Origin: UBA12481 sp942493265
GTDB taxonomy: Bacteria > Bacteroidota > Bacteroidia > Bacteroidales > UBA12481
Reading direction: 5' to 3'
Length of the DNA stretch: 64,000 bases
Assembly: GCA_942493265.1 (NCBI GenBank)
Contig: OW818688.1
Span: forward strand, 930,001-994,000
Shown here: positions 42,509 to 52,606 of the stretch, piece by piece
Layout: every line of letters starts with the position of its first letter
Numbering within the stretch: the stretch's first letter is position 1
Translations under genes and position numbers: made by a program
Notes under the pieces: model-generated
Told to the model about the DNA's origin: nothing
What the model saw: the letters and a program-made list of their open reading frames with translations, nothing else
The model's database searches: none

Positions 42509-43906
42509 ATGACCTTGTTCTATTATTTGTTTGTTCTGGCACTGTTCCTGCTCATCACCGGGTACCGGCTTTTTGCAGAAGGGATGTTTGTTGACGGGGT
42601 AACGTACGCAACGATTTCGCGAAATCTGTCGGAAGGCCTGGGCTCCTTCTGGGATCCTCATTTCACGGCAACGCTTTTCCCGCATTTCCATGAACATCCG
42701 CCGCTGGCTATCGGAATGGAGGGGATGGCATTCCGGGTATTTGGCGACAGCCTGCTGGTGGAGCGGCTCTATTCCCTTTCGGCTTTCCTGATCACCGGTT
42801 ATATCATGGTGCTTATCTGGACCGAACTTACCGGAGATAAAAAATCCGGCTGGATCCCGCTGCTCCTTTGGATACTTTTCCCAATGATTTCTTGGGCTAC
42901 CGCTTCAAATCTTTTGGATAACACCTTAGGGATTTTTACCACTCTGGCAATCTGGCTGGCTTTGAAGAATCTTTCCGGTAAAAACCCGCTCTACCTTGTA
43001 ATGGCCGGATTTTCATTGTTTTGCGGAATGCTGGTGAAAGGCCCCTTTGCACTTTTCCCCTGGGTGATTCCCTTTTTATGGGAATTCAGCCGACCGCATT
43101 TCAGTCTGAAAAATGCTGCTACCCGCACCCTGATTCTCGTTTTTTTCACCCTGCTGCCACTGGTTTTACTGGTACTTCTTTCCCAGCCGGCCCGCGAAAA
43201 CCTGGAGGCTTACTGGCTTAACCAGGTGGTTGCCAGCATTGAAAGCGTCAGAACCGTTTCCAGCCGGTTTTACATTCTGGGCATCCTGCTTTCCGAACTG
43301 ATCTTGCCGGTTCTGATCGTTGCAGCCGCTTTCCGGATTTTCAGGAAGCACCTGATTGCCGGTGAAATTGCCAAAGAACGCCCTACCATGATCCTGCTGG
43401 CGATCCTCGGATTGTGCGGGGTGCTCCCCATCATGATCAGTCTGAAGCAGAGCAGTTTTTACCTGTTATCCGCCTTGCCGGTATTTGCCCTGATGCTGGC
43501 TCTACCGTTACATGCCGCTATCCGGGAACCCTTATCCGGGCTCAGTTCCCATCCTGTAAAAATCCGGATTTTCCGTTTTGCCGTGCTGATGATCCTGGCA
43601 ATTTCCCTGATACTTCCTCCCTATCTGGCCGGAAAAAACCCGCGCGACCGTCAGGAGCTCGATATGGTCCACGATTTCAGTACAGTAATTCCTCCGGGGT
43701 CCACCATACGGATTCCTCCCGGATTATTTGCCGACTGGAGCCTCCACAGTTATTTCATGCGGCATTCACATATCAGCCTGGATCCGTCAGGCAACCCTGC
43801 GGCCCCCTTTTACCTGACAACACAAATTGATTGGAAGGGTGATACTGCGGTTGCTCATCTGACCCCAATCCGTCAGAAAAACGGATTTGCACTATTCAGG
43901 AAGTAA
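42509..43906 (+). CDS. GT39-type membrane glycosyltransferase
   Basis: A 465-residue integral membrane protein with about 11 helices. The first periplasmic loop carries VDGVTYATISRNLSEG, with the Asp typical of the ArnT/PMT superfamily, and HFHEHPPLAIG with the HPP motif. These enzymes move a sugar from a polyprenyl-phosphate donor to a lipid, protein or glycan acceptor. The C-terminal soluble part is short. It is upstream of the C10 protease, but a promoter lies between. Confidence 0.85.
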   Translation: MTLFYYLFVLALFLLITGYRLFAEGMFVDGVTYATISRNLSEGLGSFWDPHFTATLFPHFHEHPPLAIGMEGMAFRVFGDSLLVERLYSLSAFLITGYIMVLIWTELTGDKKSGWIPLLLWILFPMISWATASNLLDNTLGIFTTLAIWLALKNLSGKNPLYLVMAGFSLFCGMLVKGPFALFPWVIPFLWEFSRPHFSLKNAATRTLILVFFTLLPLVLLVLLSQPARENLEAYWLNQVVASIESVRTVSSRFYILGILLSELILPVLIVAAAFRIFRKHLIAGEIAKERPTMILLAILGLCGVLPIMISLKQSSFYLLSALPVFALMLALPLHAAIREPLSGLSSHPVKIRIFRFAVLMILAISLILPPYLAGKNPRDRQELDMVHDFSTVIPPGSTIRIPPGLFADWSLHSYFMRHSHISLDPSGNPAAPFYLTTQIDWKGDTAVAHLTPIRQKNGFALFRK

Positions 43907-43918
43907 GCATTATATTTG
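43886..43918 (+). promoter_or_regulatory. Promoter of the C10 protease gene
   Basis: TTTG (43886-43889) and TATATTTG (43911-43918) are 21 bases apart, inside and just after the end of the GT39 gene. The protease ATG follows 8 bases later, so the leader would be very short. Confidence 0.6.
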
Positions 43919-43926
43919 GCGCGAAA

Positions 43927-46497
43927 ATGAAACGGTTGGCATTGATTCTTTGGATGATACCCTGGGCATTATCAGCCCAGACGGATCTTGCTGTGAAAGC
44001 AGCAGCAACCGCCCGGAGCGTCATGGGCGGCAGTCAACAACCGCTCAAAACCCGCCTGATTCAGGATTCCGTGATCAGTATCGGTGACTCCGATCAAGCC
44101 GGTCTGTATGTGGTGACTTTCAAGCCGGCAGGATTTGTGATCGTTGCAGCCGGCGAAACAGAATCTCCGGTTCTCGGATATTCACTCACCTCTGGTTTCC
44201 CCGATGATCCTTCACATCCCCTCCGCAGCTGGTTAATCCCTTCCTGGCAAGCTTCGGCAACCGGTGCTGCCAGAGTGAAGGATGGTCAGGGCGCACAGTA
44301 TTTTACCGACCAGATGGTACTCCCCCTGACTTCCGCCCAATGGGGGCAGGGAATCCCCTGGAACCGCTATTGTCCGGCCGATTCAGTGGGCAAAAGGGCA
44401 CTGGTGGGATGTGTAGCCGTAGCCATGTCGCAAATCATGGAAAAATGGCAGTGGCCACCCAAAGGGATCGGCGAAGTAATATACACACCACTTCAACACG
44501 CTGATTATGGGGAGATTAAAGTAAATCTCGATACCACACTGTACCGATGGGAACTTACCCACGACATATTGCCGACCGATGCTGCCGCCCTCATACTATT
44601 CCAGGCCGGTGCGGCAGCCTACATGAATTATGATCCTTCGCTTTCGAGCACCAGTGTTGATCAGTATGCGGTACCGGCCCTGATCGGTAATTTCTCCTAT
44701 AATCCGGGAATGATATTCCGCAGCATGACAGGCAATTCCGAATCAGAGTGGATCCGGATGCTGCACCAGGAACTCGACAATTCAAGGCCGGTTTTATATG
44801 CCGGAACGAGTCCGGATGGCAAGTCAAGCCATGCTTTCAATATCGATGGCTACCGCAGCGGAACCTGGTTCCATTTCAACTGGGGATGGAACGGCGCCGG
44901 TGACGGATGGTATACACTGTGCGGAATGGCCGGCGGCAGTGCGGATTTCTCAACTCAACAGGGCGCAATCTTCGGAGCTCAGCCGGCGAACATACCCCTG
45001 CACGACAGGCCTTCGGCACTGGATATTATGGCTGGCGATCGGTTTGTCCAACTATTCTGGGACCAGCCGGTTATTGCCAGTTTTTCTCATTTCAACGTGT
45101 ATCGCGATGGGGAATTGGTTGATCAGTCGAGCAATACCTGGTTCCGCGACGAAACGGTGGAAAACGGTCGCAGCTACAGCTACAAAATCACTGCCGCTTA
45201 CCAGGGACAGATCTCCGGAGAGTCACTGCCCACCCCAACAGTGACAGTAATTCCCTGGCCCAGCATTCTTCCGGGATATATCCAGAACTTTGAATCGGGA
45301 CCTGAAGGCTGGCAGCTTTCGGAATCCGGATCCGGGTTCACGGCAGGCACAGCATCCGGATTTGAGATTGGCGGAAATCCGGGGAAAATCGCCTTTATCC
45401 GCTCCGAAGGCCATCCGGCCGGGGAACAGGTAACCGACTATCTGATCAGTCCGGTATTCTATGCCGGGGATTTCTCACATCCTGCCATTTCATTCGATTA
45501 TCTCTTCAGACAAAACCCGGGAATCGACCATCTCTCCCTGATGTGGAGAGATTTTAATACCGGCGTGTGGCAAACCATCGCCCGGTTGGATTCCACAGGC
45601 GGATATTCCGACTGGAAAAATCGCCACTTCTACCTTCCGCAAACTCATCCGCATGAACCCATCCAGGTAGCATTTTTTTACGACGACGGCTTCGGACAGG
45701 GATATGGTGCGGCAATCGACAATATCACTTTTTATGAAGTCGCCGAACCCGCTGTCCCCAATCTTTCGGTTGACCTGTCCGATCTTTGCCTGGCTCAGAC
45801 GGTAACTTTTACTGATCTTTCTGAAGGAATCATTCATACGTGGGAATGGGATTTCGGCGAAGGAGCCGAACCCCGGTTCGCCACCACCCCCGGTCCACAC
45901 CTGGTGAGCTATTCCAGAGCCGGAAAAAAGACCGCAAAACTATCCCTGAACCATCTCGACCATCTGGTCATCCCGGAGGCTGTTTCGATCAGGGAAAAGC
46001 CGGAGGCAGGATTCGACTATAACCGGAAATTCATGGTGATCACTTTTACTGACCAATCCGCCCATGCCGAACAGCTGCTCTGGCTGTTTGGTGATGGCAC
46101 CACCTCAACCCTGCCCAACCCGGTGCATACTTACTATACCAAAAGCCTGTTCGAAGTGAAGCAGATCGCCTTCAACGGCACCTGCACCCCTGATACACTT
46201 ACCGTGATGATCGACATGCGCAACGGCACCGGGATTGAAGAAGCGGAGGCTTTAAACAGCGTATCGGTATTTCCCAATCCCACTAAGGGCAATGTAACCC
46301 TGCTGTGGAACACCCTTTTGCCTGAACCCTTAACAATCAGGATATTATCACTCACCGGACAGGTTTTTCATTTCCGCGAATACCCTCCTCAAAAAGAGTT
46401 AACACTGAATCTTTTCGATTTTCCGGATGGATTATATATCTTGCAAATCACTTCGGGCAAAGTGATATTAAGCAAACAGTTACTCAAAATAAAATAA
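43927..46497 (+). CDS. C10 (streptopain-type) cysteine protease, T9SS cargo
   Basis: The 856-residue protein has a signal peptide (LALILWMIPWALSAQ), a propeptide with the repeated GFVIVAAGETESPVLGYS unit, and a C10 protease domain. Catalytic Cys162 is in ALVGCVAVAMSQIM and His302 in SSHAFNIDGY, followed by HFNWGWNGAGDGWY. Then come a fibronectin type III-like domain (about 360-440), a jelly-roll and two PKD domains, the second with LWLFGDGTTSTLPNPVHTY. The end (SVFPNPTKGNVTL ... LYILQITSGKVILSKQLLK) is a type A T9SS sorting domain, so the protein is sent across the outer membrane. Confidence 0.93.
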   Translation: MKRLALILWMIPWALSAQTDLAVKAAATARSVMGGSQQPLKTRLIQDSVISIGDSDQAGLYVVTFKPAGFVIVAAGETESPVLGYSLTSGFPDDPSHPLRSWLIPSWQASATGAARVKDGQGAQYFTDQMVLPLTSAQWGQGIPWNRYCPADSVGKRALVGCVAVAMSQIMEKWQWPPKGIGEVIYTPLQHADYGEIKVNLDTTLYRWELTHDILPTDAAALILFQAGAAAYMNYDPSLSSTSVDQYAVPALIGNFSYNPGMIFRSMTGNSESEWIRMLHQELDNSRPVLYAGTSPDGKSSHAFNIDGYRSGTWFHFNWGWNGAGDGWYTLCGMAGGSADFSTQQGAIFGAQPANIPLHDRPSALDIMAGDRFVQLFWDQPVIASFSHFNVYRDGELVDQSSNTWFRDETVENGRSYSYKITAAYQGQISGESLPTPTVTVIPWPSILPGYIQNFESGPEGWQLSESGSGFTAGTASGFEIGGNPGKIAFIRSEGHPAGEQVTDYLISPVFYAGDFSHPAISFDYLFRQNPGIDHLSLMWRDFNTGVWQTIARLDSTGGYSDWKNRHFYLPQTHPHEPIQVAFFYDDGFGQGYGAAIDNITFYEVAEPAVPNLSVDLSDLCLAQTVTFTDLSEGIIHTWEWDFGEGAEPRFATTPGPHLVSYSRAGKKTAKLSLNHLDHLVIPEAVSIREKPEAGFDYNRKFMVITFTDQSAHAEQLLWLFGDGTTSTLPNPVHTYYTKSLFEVKQIAFNGTCTPDTLTVMIDMRNGTGIEEAEALNSVSVFPNPTKGNVTLLWNTLLPEPLTIRILSLTGQVFHFREYPPQKELTLNLFDFPDGLYILQITSGKVILSKQLLKIK

Positions 46498-46506
46498 ACA
46501 ACCTCC

Positions 46507-49059
46507 ATGATTGTGATGAAAAGATTAACCCTGCTGGCGTTTGGGCTTCTGATCAGCAGCCTGATTTTTGCGGATAATGTGAAAAACATGCCGCATGTAA
46601 TCACCCAGCCAAACGGGAAGGTTATTCATTGCATGGTTTCGGGCGATGAGTTTTATCACAGAATCCATGATGATAAGGGTTATACCATTATCCTGAACAC
46701 TGAAGACGGGTTTTTCTATTATGGCAAAAAATTGGACGGCAAAGTAGTTCCCTCAAAGTATATTGCCGGCACGGTCAATCCAGCCCTGGTTGGTCTTAAA
46801 AAAAATGCCAGGATCTCAGAAACCCTTTATGCTGAGCGCCGTGCAAATGTCGAAAACCCACTTAAATCCACAACAGGTACCCCAACCAAGGGTTTGGTTA
46901 ATGGAATCTGTGTTTATATATCTTTTGCCGATGACAGTGTCTTTCTATACAACCGAAAGAGATATACTGATATGTGGTCAGCAGAGGGCAAATCTTCCGT
47001 ACATGACTACTTTAAAGAGATTTCTTACCAAACACTCGATCTTCGGATCAACCACTTTCCCGAGAGCCCGGATTCCATTATGATCTCCTATCGTGATATC
47101 AATCTCCGGAATTATTATAAACCAAAAACAGCCTCCAATCCCATTGGGTATGACGGTGATGCTGGCACTCGGGAACAAGGAATGCTTAAAAGGGCAGTCG
47201 AATCGATCCTGTATCAAATTCCTGCAGATGTTGATATTGACATGAATGATGACGGTGTTGTTGATAACATAAGTTTTATCATTCAGGGTACAGCGCCAAA
47301 TGAAGATTGGTCTAACCTTCTTTGGCCACATGCATCGAGTTTATCCAGGTACGATGTAAGGATAAAAGGTGCAAGAATTCAGGGGTATTTCCTGACTTTA
47401 GAGAATTTTACGGCTGGAACTATATGCCATGAACTCGGCCATGTTTTTGGTGCGCCGGACCTTTATCACTATTCCAGCGATGAGAACATACCGGATGCGG
47501 TTGGAAAATGGTGCCTGATGTGTGGATCAACAAATCCGCCACAGAGCATTTGCGGTTTTCTGAAATTTAAATATAACCACTGGATCAGTGACCTTCCGGA
47601 AATCAATGAATCAGGAGTTTACTCCTTAAAACCAACTCTAAACCCTGACAATAACCTGTATAAAATAAAATCACCCTTCAGCCGTACCGAATATTTTGTT
47701 CTGGAATACCGTAAAAGGGAAGGAAGATATGAATCATCAGCTCCGGGTACAGGGCTCGTTGTTTACCGCATCAATCCGGGCGCAGGAAACGGAAATGCCG
47801 GCGGTCCGCCGGATGAGGTTTATGTATACCGTCCGGGAGGCCGAATAAATTCTACCGGAAGTATCGATAATGCTGCTTTGATAGCTCCTGGTAAAACAGC
47901 GATCAATGATAAAACCGATCCAAATTGTTACTTATGGAATAATGGACAGACCGGTCCGGGAGGGTTGGACCTATTTAACGTTTCAGCAGCAGGTGATTCC
48001 ATCTCATTTGAAGTGAGAATCGTTCACCTTTTTCCAGCAACCGATTTAGTCTACAGCGAAGGAAATGGTGTGTTGGATCTTTACTGGAAACAGAGCTTTG
48101 CTCAAGATCTGAGAACTTATTTCATTTACCGGAACGGGAGCCGCTATGGAAGTACTACGCTCAACACTTTCCGCGATGATGATGTAGTTGAAGGACAAGT
48201 ATATAAATATACCGTTTCAGCCTATTATGAAGGCCAGTATACCGGTGAATCCGTTATGAGTAACGAAGTAACCTATTCTCCAAAAGGCATCCAGAAACTT
48301 CCCTATCTGGAGAATTTTGAGCAGCCCACTCACGGATGGAAAGTAAAAGGCAATGTTGAAGGATTCCAATGGGGCGATGCAACCACGCTGGCCATGCAAA
48401 CCGTTAATACCACGAGTTTCCTTGGGGCCAACTCCGTGGCAGCCGGTCCAGCCACCCGGTGCTCTGATTATGCAATTACACCAAGACTCAATCTGTTCAA
48501 TAAAACCAAGGTTTTCCTGCATTTCGATTATACTTTGAAAAGGTGGCAACAGGTAGATCATCTGAGGTTATTCTGGCGCAGGAATAGAAATGAAGCTTGG
48601 GTTTCCATCATTGATTTGCCAATCAGCGGGATAGGTACAGGCTTCAAGTGGAAGAAATATAATCTTGAACTTCCGGGAGATTGTTATTTTGCAGAAATGC
48701 AGATCGGTTTCCAATATGATGATGGCGATGATTTCGGATATGGCGCAGCAATTGATAACGTGGTCATTGATGAACTGGAGGCTTCCGGAATAGAAACCAG
48801 CCTAAACAACTTGTTTGTTAGTGTTTACCCAAATCCGGCCGGTGATTTCACCACGCTTGATATTTCGGGTGGCTCAGACCAGGATGCCCTGATAAAACTT
48901 GTAACCACGGAAGGGAAAGTTATCTGGACAAAGATCCGCCATAATCAGTCTGAAGGAGCTGAAATAATCAGTTTGGAAGGCTTAGCCAAAGGATTGTACT
49001 ATATCGTGGTTGAAGCATCAGATCAAGTAGTTATCAAGCCTATTGTTAAACAGAATTGA
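46507..49059 (+). CDS. M6-family metalloprotease, T9SS cargo
   Basis: An 850-residue exported protease. The true start may be the second ATG at 46516 (MKRLTLLAFGLLISSLIFA). The zinc motif HELGHVFGAPDLYHY (first His at about residue 305-308) is complete, with HExxHxxGxxD. A fibronectin type III-like and a jelly-roll domain follow (YLENFEQPTHGWKVKG ... AAIDNVVIDEL). The C-terminus (VSVYPNPAGDFTTLDI ... GLYYIVVEASDQVVIKPI) is a type A T9SS sorting domain. It follows the C10 protease by 9 bases, so the two are probably co-expressed. Confidence 0.93.
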   Translation: MIVMKRLTLLAFGLLISSLIFADNVKNMPHVITQPNGKVIHCMVSGDEFYHRIHDDKGYTIILNTEDGFFYYGKKLDGKVVPSKYIAGTVNPALVGLKKNARISETLYAERRANVENPLKSTTGTPTKGLVNGICVYISFADDSVFLYNRKRYTDMWSAEGKSSVHDYFKEISYQTLDLRINHFPESPDSIMISYRDINLRNYYKPKTASNPIGYDGDAGTREQGMLKRAVESILYQIPADVDIDMNDDGVVDNISFIIQGTAPNEDWSNLLWPHASSLSRYDVRIKGARIQGYFLTLENFTAGTICHELGHVFGAPDLYHYSSDENIPDAVGKWCLMCGSTNPPQSICGFLKFKYNHWISDLPEINESGVYSLKPTLNPDNNLYKIKSPFSRTEYFVLEYRKREGRYESSAPGTGLVVYRINPGAGNGNAGGPPDEVYVYRPGGRINSTGSIDNAALIAPGKTAINDKTDPNCYLWNNGQTGPGGLDLFNVSAAGDSISFEVRIVHLFPATDLVYSEGNGVLDLYWKQSFAQDLRTYFIYRNGSRYGSTTLNTFRDDDVVEGQVYKYTVSAYYEGQYTGESVMSNEVTYSPKGIQKLPYLENFEQPTHGWKVKGNVEGFQWGDATTLAMQTVNTTSFLGANSVAAGPATRCSDYAITPRLNLFNKTKVFLHFDYTLKRWQQVDHLRLFWRRNRNEAWVSIIDLPISGIGTGFKWKKYNLELPGDCYFAEMQIGFQYDDGDDFGYGAAIDNVVIDELEASGIETSLNNLFVSVYPNPAGDFTTLDISGGSDQDALIKLVTTEGKVIWTKIRHNQSEGAEIISLEGLAKGLYYIVVEASDQVVIKPIVKQN

Positions 49060-49646
49060 TAGAAAAGATTTTTCAGCGGCTGACCGATGAAGTTCGCATC
49101 TGTGAAAGGTGCGAACTTCATCAGCACCGTACACAGGCTGTGTTCGGAACCGGAAATCCATATGCCGAGCTGATGGTGATCGGCGAGGGTCCGGGAGAAG
49201 AGGAGGACCGGCAGGGATTGCCTTTTGTTGGAAAATCGGGACAGCTGCTGGACAAAATTCTGGCTGCAGCCGGTTTTTCCAGAGATGAAAATGTTTTCAT
49301 CGCGAATATTGTCAAGTGCCGTCCCCCCGATAACCGTGAGCCGTCGCCCGAAGAGCGGGCCGTTTGTTTGCCCTTTCTGCTCCTGCAGATTGAGATGATT
49401 CAGCCTTCCATCATTATCCTCCTCGGGTCAACTGCCCTGAAAGGATTGATCGATCCGCAGGGGAAAATAACTCAGGCAAGAGGCAAATGGGTGGAATGGA
49501 ACGATAGGCAGGTAATGCCCACCTTTCACCCTTCGGCACTGCTACGCAATCCTGAACTCAAGAAAGAAGTTTGGGAAGATATGAAAATGGTTGTGCAGAA
49601 GTATCGTGAGATCGTTGACCCCTCGCACCACACCCCTCATCTCTAG
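49056..49646 (+). CDS. Family 4 uracil-DNA glycosylase
   Basis: A 196-residue DNA repair enzyme removing uracil from DNA. Four cysteines for the iron-sulfur cluster are present (ICERCELH, then IVKCRPPDNREPSPEERAVC). The catalytic regions are GEGPGEEEDRQGLPFVGKSG and MPTFHPSALLRNP. The ATG overlaps the M6 protease stop by 4 bases, an odd partner for a housekeeping repair gene. Stop overlaps that of the convergent queA. Confidence 0.95.
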   Translation: MIEKIFQRLTDEVRICERCELHQHRTQAVFGTGNPYAELMVIGEGPGEEEDRQGLPFVGKSGQLLDKILAAAGFSRDENVFIANIVKCRPPDNREPSPEERAVCLPFLLLQIEMIQPSIIILLGSTALKGLIDPQGKITQARGKWVEWNDRQVMPTFHPSALLRNPELKKEVWEDMKMVVQKYREIVDPSHHTPHL

Positions 49647-50692
49647 ATGATCAGCATAGCATCACCGTAAGTACCAAAACGGTACTTCTCCTTAATTGCC
49701 ACCTGGTATGCATTCATCAGCGGATCAAATCCGGCGAAAGCCGCTACCATCATCAGCAAAGTGGTAAGGGGCAGGTGAAAATTGGATATCATGCTGTCGG
49801 CCACTGAAAAGTCGTATGGAGGGAACAGGAATTTGTTGGTCCATCCATCATAAGGCTTCAGAAAACCATCCGTGGAAACAGAACTCTCGAGCGTACGCAT
49901 TGTGGTAGTCCCGACGGCACAAACCCTCCGGTGGAGTTCCTTGGCTGAATTCACGAGATTGGCAGCCTCTTCGGTAATGATGATCTGCTCAGAGTCCATT
50001 TTGTGCTTGGTGAGATCCTCAACATCAACCGACCTGAAATTTCCCAGACCAACATGCAGGGTAACAAAAGCAAAATCCACTCCCTTGATTTCCAAACGCT
50101 TCATCAGTTCCCTGCTGAAATGCATGCCTGCAGTAGGAGCAGCAACCGCACCTTCATGTTTGGCAAATATCGTCTGATACCGCTCCCGGTCTTCCGGAAC
50201 AACATCACGCTTGATAAATTTGGGCAGCGGAGTTTCACCCAGGTCGAACAGGGTTTTCTTGAATTCTTCATAAGGACCGTCAAACAGGAACCTGAGTGTG
50301 CGTCCGCGTGAAGTGGTATTGTCGATTACTTCGGCAACCAGCATATCCTCTTCGCCGAAATAGAGTTTGTTGCCGATGCGAATTTTACGGGCCGGATCAA
50401 CCAGTACATCCCAGAGCCGCTGCTCGCGATTCAGTTCTCTAAGCAGGAACACTTCAATCTCGGCACCGGTTTTCTCCTTATTTCCGCGCAATCTGGCCGG
50501 AAATACACGGGTATCATTGAAAACCATTACATCTTTATTGCTAAAGTAATCCAACACATCCTTGAATACTTTGTGTTCGATTTCGCCGGTTTTACGGTTC
50601 AGAACCAGTAATCTCGACTCATCACGACTTTCCGAAGGGTGTAAAGCAATAAGCTTGTCAGGAAGAGTATACCTAAACTTAGATAATTTCAT
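49643..50692 (-). CDS. queA: S-adenosylmethionine:tRNA ribosyltransferase-isomerase
   Basis: A 349-residue enzyme that builds epoxyqueuosine on tRNA from preQ1 and SAM. Family landmarks: FRYTLPDKLIALHPSESRDE, VMVFNDTRVFPARL, YQTIFAKHEGAVAAPTAGMH and FVTLHVGLGNFRSV, plus ISNFHLPLTTLLMMVAAFAG near the end. Length is normal. It is the last gene of the ftsX-DUF3098-uppP-truB-queA cluster, which is conserved across Bacteroidota. Confidence 0.98.
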   Translation of the reverse strand: MKLSKFRYTLPDKLIALHPSESRDESRLLVLNRKTGEIEHKVFKDVLDYFSNKDVMVFNDTRVFPARLRGNKEKTGAEIEVFLLRELNREQRLWDVLVDPARKIRIGNKLYFGEEDMLVAEVIDNTTSRGRTLRFLFDGPYEEFKKTLFDLGETPLPKFIKRDVVPEDRERYQTIFAKHEGAVAAPTAGMHFSRELMKRLEIKGVDFAFVTLHVGLGNFRSVDVEDLTKHKMDSEQIIITEEAANLVNSAKELHRRVCAVGTTTMRTLESSVSTDGFLKPYDGWTNKFLFPPYDFSVADSMISNFHLPLTTLLMMVAAFAGFDPLMNAYQVAIKEKYRFGTYGDAMLII

Positions 50693-50750
50693 TATTTTAT
50701 GCTATTCTGGTAAGATGCCTTTATACGGGACAAATCTGCATTTGTTGCAT

Positions 50751-51449
50751 TCAGACCAATTTATTTTGAAACTCTTCGAAGATCAATGCGTTATCTAAAG
50801 TGAAATCTCCGCTTTTCGTTCGCCTCAGTTCGGTCAGGTGTCCGCCAGATCCCAATAATAAACCCAGATCCCTGGCAATTGCCCGGATATAGGTACCCCT
50901 TGAGCAAACAATGCGCAATTTTAAATCGGGGGCTGAATATCCAAGAAATTCTATTTCATTTATAAATACACGCTTGGGCTCAAGTTCCTGAAATTCACCT
51001 CTCCGGGCTTTATCATAAGCCCGTACCCCCTCCACCTTTTTGGCGCTGAAAACGGGCGGTATCTGATCCACCTCCCCGGTCATGCCTTTCAGCACCTCCT
51101 CAATCATTTCTCCGGTAATATGTTCGAACGGAAAAACAGCATCAACCTCCTTTTCCATATCAAAACCGGGAGTTGTGGCCCCGAGCCGGATGGTGGTAAT
51201 ATACTCCTTGTCGCCCGCCTGCAATTCATCGATCCGCTTGGTAGCCTTGCCGGTGGCAATAATCATCAAACCGGTTGCCAGCGGGTCAAGTGTTCCGGCA
51301 TGGCCCACTTTCAGCTTCTTTAGTCCGTATCTGCGCTCCAGGGCGCCTCTTACTTTTTTTACCAGATAGAATGAGGTCCACTCGTAGGGCTTGTCGAAAA
51401 CCAGAACCTGTCCGTCAAGATACTCCTGACCGGGTACGATATCAATCAA
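50751..51449 (-). CDS. truB: tRNA pseudouridine(55) synthase
   Basis: This 232-residue enzyme makes pseudouridine 55 in the T-loop of tRNAs. The catalytic Asp is in KVGHAGTLDPLATGLMII. Further motifs are FDKPYEWTSF, QIPPVFSAKKVEGVRAYDKA and VCSRGTYIRAIARDLG. The C-terminal PUA domain of longer TruB proteins is absent, as is normal in this phylum. Confidence 0.98.
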   Translation of the reverse strand: MIDIVPGQEYLDGQVLVFDKPYEWTSFYLVKKVRGALERRYGLKKLKVGHAGTLDPLATGLMIIATGKATKRIDELQAGDKEYITTIRLGATTPGFDMEKEVDAVFPFEHITGEMIEEVLKGMTGEVDQIPPVFSAKKVEGVRAYDKARRGEFQELEPKRVFINEIEFLGYSAPDLKLRIVCSRGTYIRAIARDLGLLLGSGGHLTELRRTKSGDFTLDNALIFEEFQNKLV

Positions 51450-51472
51450 TTGTTCAATGGATTAAATACAGT

Positions 51473-52294
51473 TTATGTTAACAGCCCAACGGCAATTGCG
51501 GCGAGTCCGACCACCACGCAGTAAATGGCAAACCAGATCAGCTTACCTTTTTTCACCATGTTGATCATCCAGGAACAGGCGAACAGCCCGGTAATAAAAG
51601 CAGCAATGAACCCGATGATCAGTTCCAGTGCCCCTACTCCGGCAGCAACCGTTCCGGCACCACCGGCAGATGCTGCCTCTTTCATGTCCAGCAATTCCAG
51701 CGCATTGGCTCCGATAATCGGAACAATCACCATCAGGAATGAGAATTCGGCCAGTTTTTTCTTGTCAACACCCAGCATCAGCCCGGTGGCAATAGTGGTT
51801 CCTGAGCGGCTCAATCCGGGCATTACGGCAATCGCCTGGGCAATTCCGATAATGAAGGCGGTGAAATAGGATACCGGCTTGCCCTCCTTTTTCCTGCCGA
51901 GAAAATGCCCGGCAAAAAGGAAAGCGGCAGTAAGCAGCAGCATGGCGCCAACAAATGCAATGTCGCCGTTAAAGAATGATTCCACCCAGTCTTTCATGAA
52001 AAACCCGACAATTCCAACCGGTATCATCGATACGATGAGCTTTAAAACATAGTGCGTTTCTTCATTCAGTTTGAACTCGAAAGTCCCTTTCAGCAAACGC
52101 ACTATTTCGCGCCAGAAAATAATGAGGGTTGAGAGAACCGTAGCCCCGTGAACAACTACCGTGAATAGCAGGTTATCAGCACCTTCCACCTTAAGGAGAG
52201 CTTTCCCCAATTCAAGATGTCCATCGCTGCTGATCGGAAGAAACTCGGCTATTCCCTGTAGAATCCCGAGCAGTATTGCTTGCAGCCAATCCAC
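51473..52294 (-). CDS. uppP: Undecaprenyl-diphosphate phosphatase
   Basis: A 273-residue inner membrane enzyme recycling the lipid carrier for cell wall synthesis. Both active-site motifs are present: GIAEFLPISSDGHLELG and MPGLSRSGTTIATGL. Eight membrane helices are visible. It ends 23 bases before truB and starts 3 bases from DUF3098. Confidence 0.98.
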   Translation of the reverse strand: MDWLQAILLGILQGIAEFLPISSDGHLELGKALLKVEGADNLLFTVVVHGATVLSTLIIFWREIVRLLKGTFEFKLNEETHYVLKLIVSMIPVGIVGFFMKDWVESFFNGDIAFVGAMLLLTAAFLFAGHFLGRKKEGKPVSYFTAFIIGIAQAIAVMPGLSRSGTTIATGLMLGVDKKKLAEFSFLMVIVPIIGANALELLDMKEAASAGGAGTVAAGVGALELIIGFIAAFITGLFACSWMINMVKKGKLIWFAIYCVVVGLAAIAVGLLT

Positions 52295-52297
52295 TGG

Positions 52298-52585
52298 TTA
52301 TTCTTCCTTTTTGGATTTTGGCCGGTACATAATGGCCACACCCTCAATAATAAAACCAATCAATACGATGATCGGTCCAAAGGTTACTCTCCTGAAACTG
52401 AAAATTTCCTTATTGAATTTGGTCGGGTCATCCGATCCGCCGCCTGACATCAGTAAAAATCCGATGAGCAGAACAACCAGACCGCCGATCAGGAGCTGGT
52501 AGTTCAGCTTGCTGAATACAAAGCCTTCCTGTTTTTTAGGAGCAACTTCCTCCTTAAGCTTAACAACCACTTTTTTATCCGCCAT
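52298..52585 (-). CDS. DUF3098 membrane protein
   Basis: A 95-residue protein with two membrane helices (YQLLIGGLVVLLIGFLLMSG and FGPIIVLIGFIIEGVAIMY) around a short polar loop (DDPTKFNKEIFSFRRVTF). This family is found in the same place, between ftsX and uppP, in most Bacteroidota. Function unknown; a role with FtsX or the cell envelope is inferred from position. Confidence 0.95.
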   Translation of the reverse strand: MADKKVVVKLKEEVAPKKQEGFVFSKLNYQLLIGGLVVLLIGFLLMSGGGSDDPTKFNKEIFSFRRVTFGPIIVLIGFIIEGVAIMYRPKSKKEE

Positions 52586-52606
52586 TGTAGTAAATATAAA
52601 TTCAGT

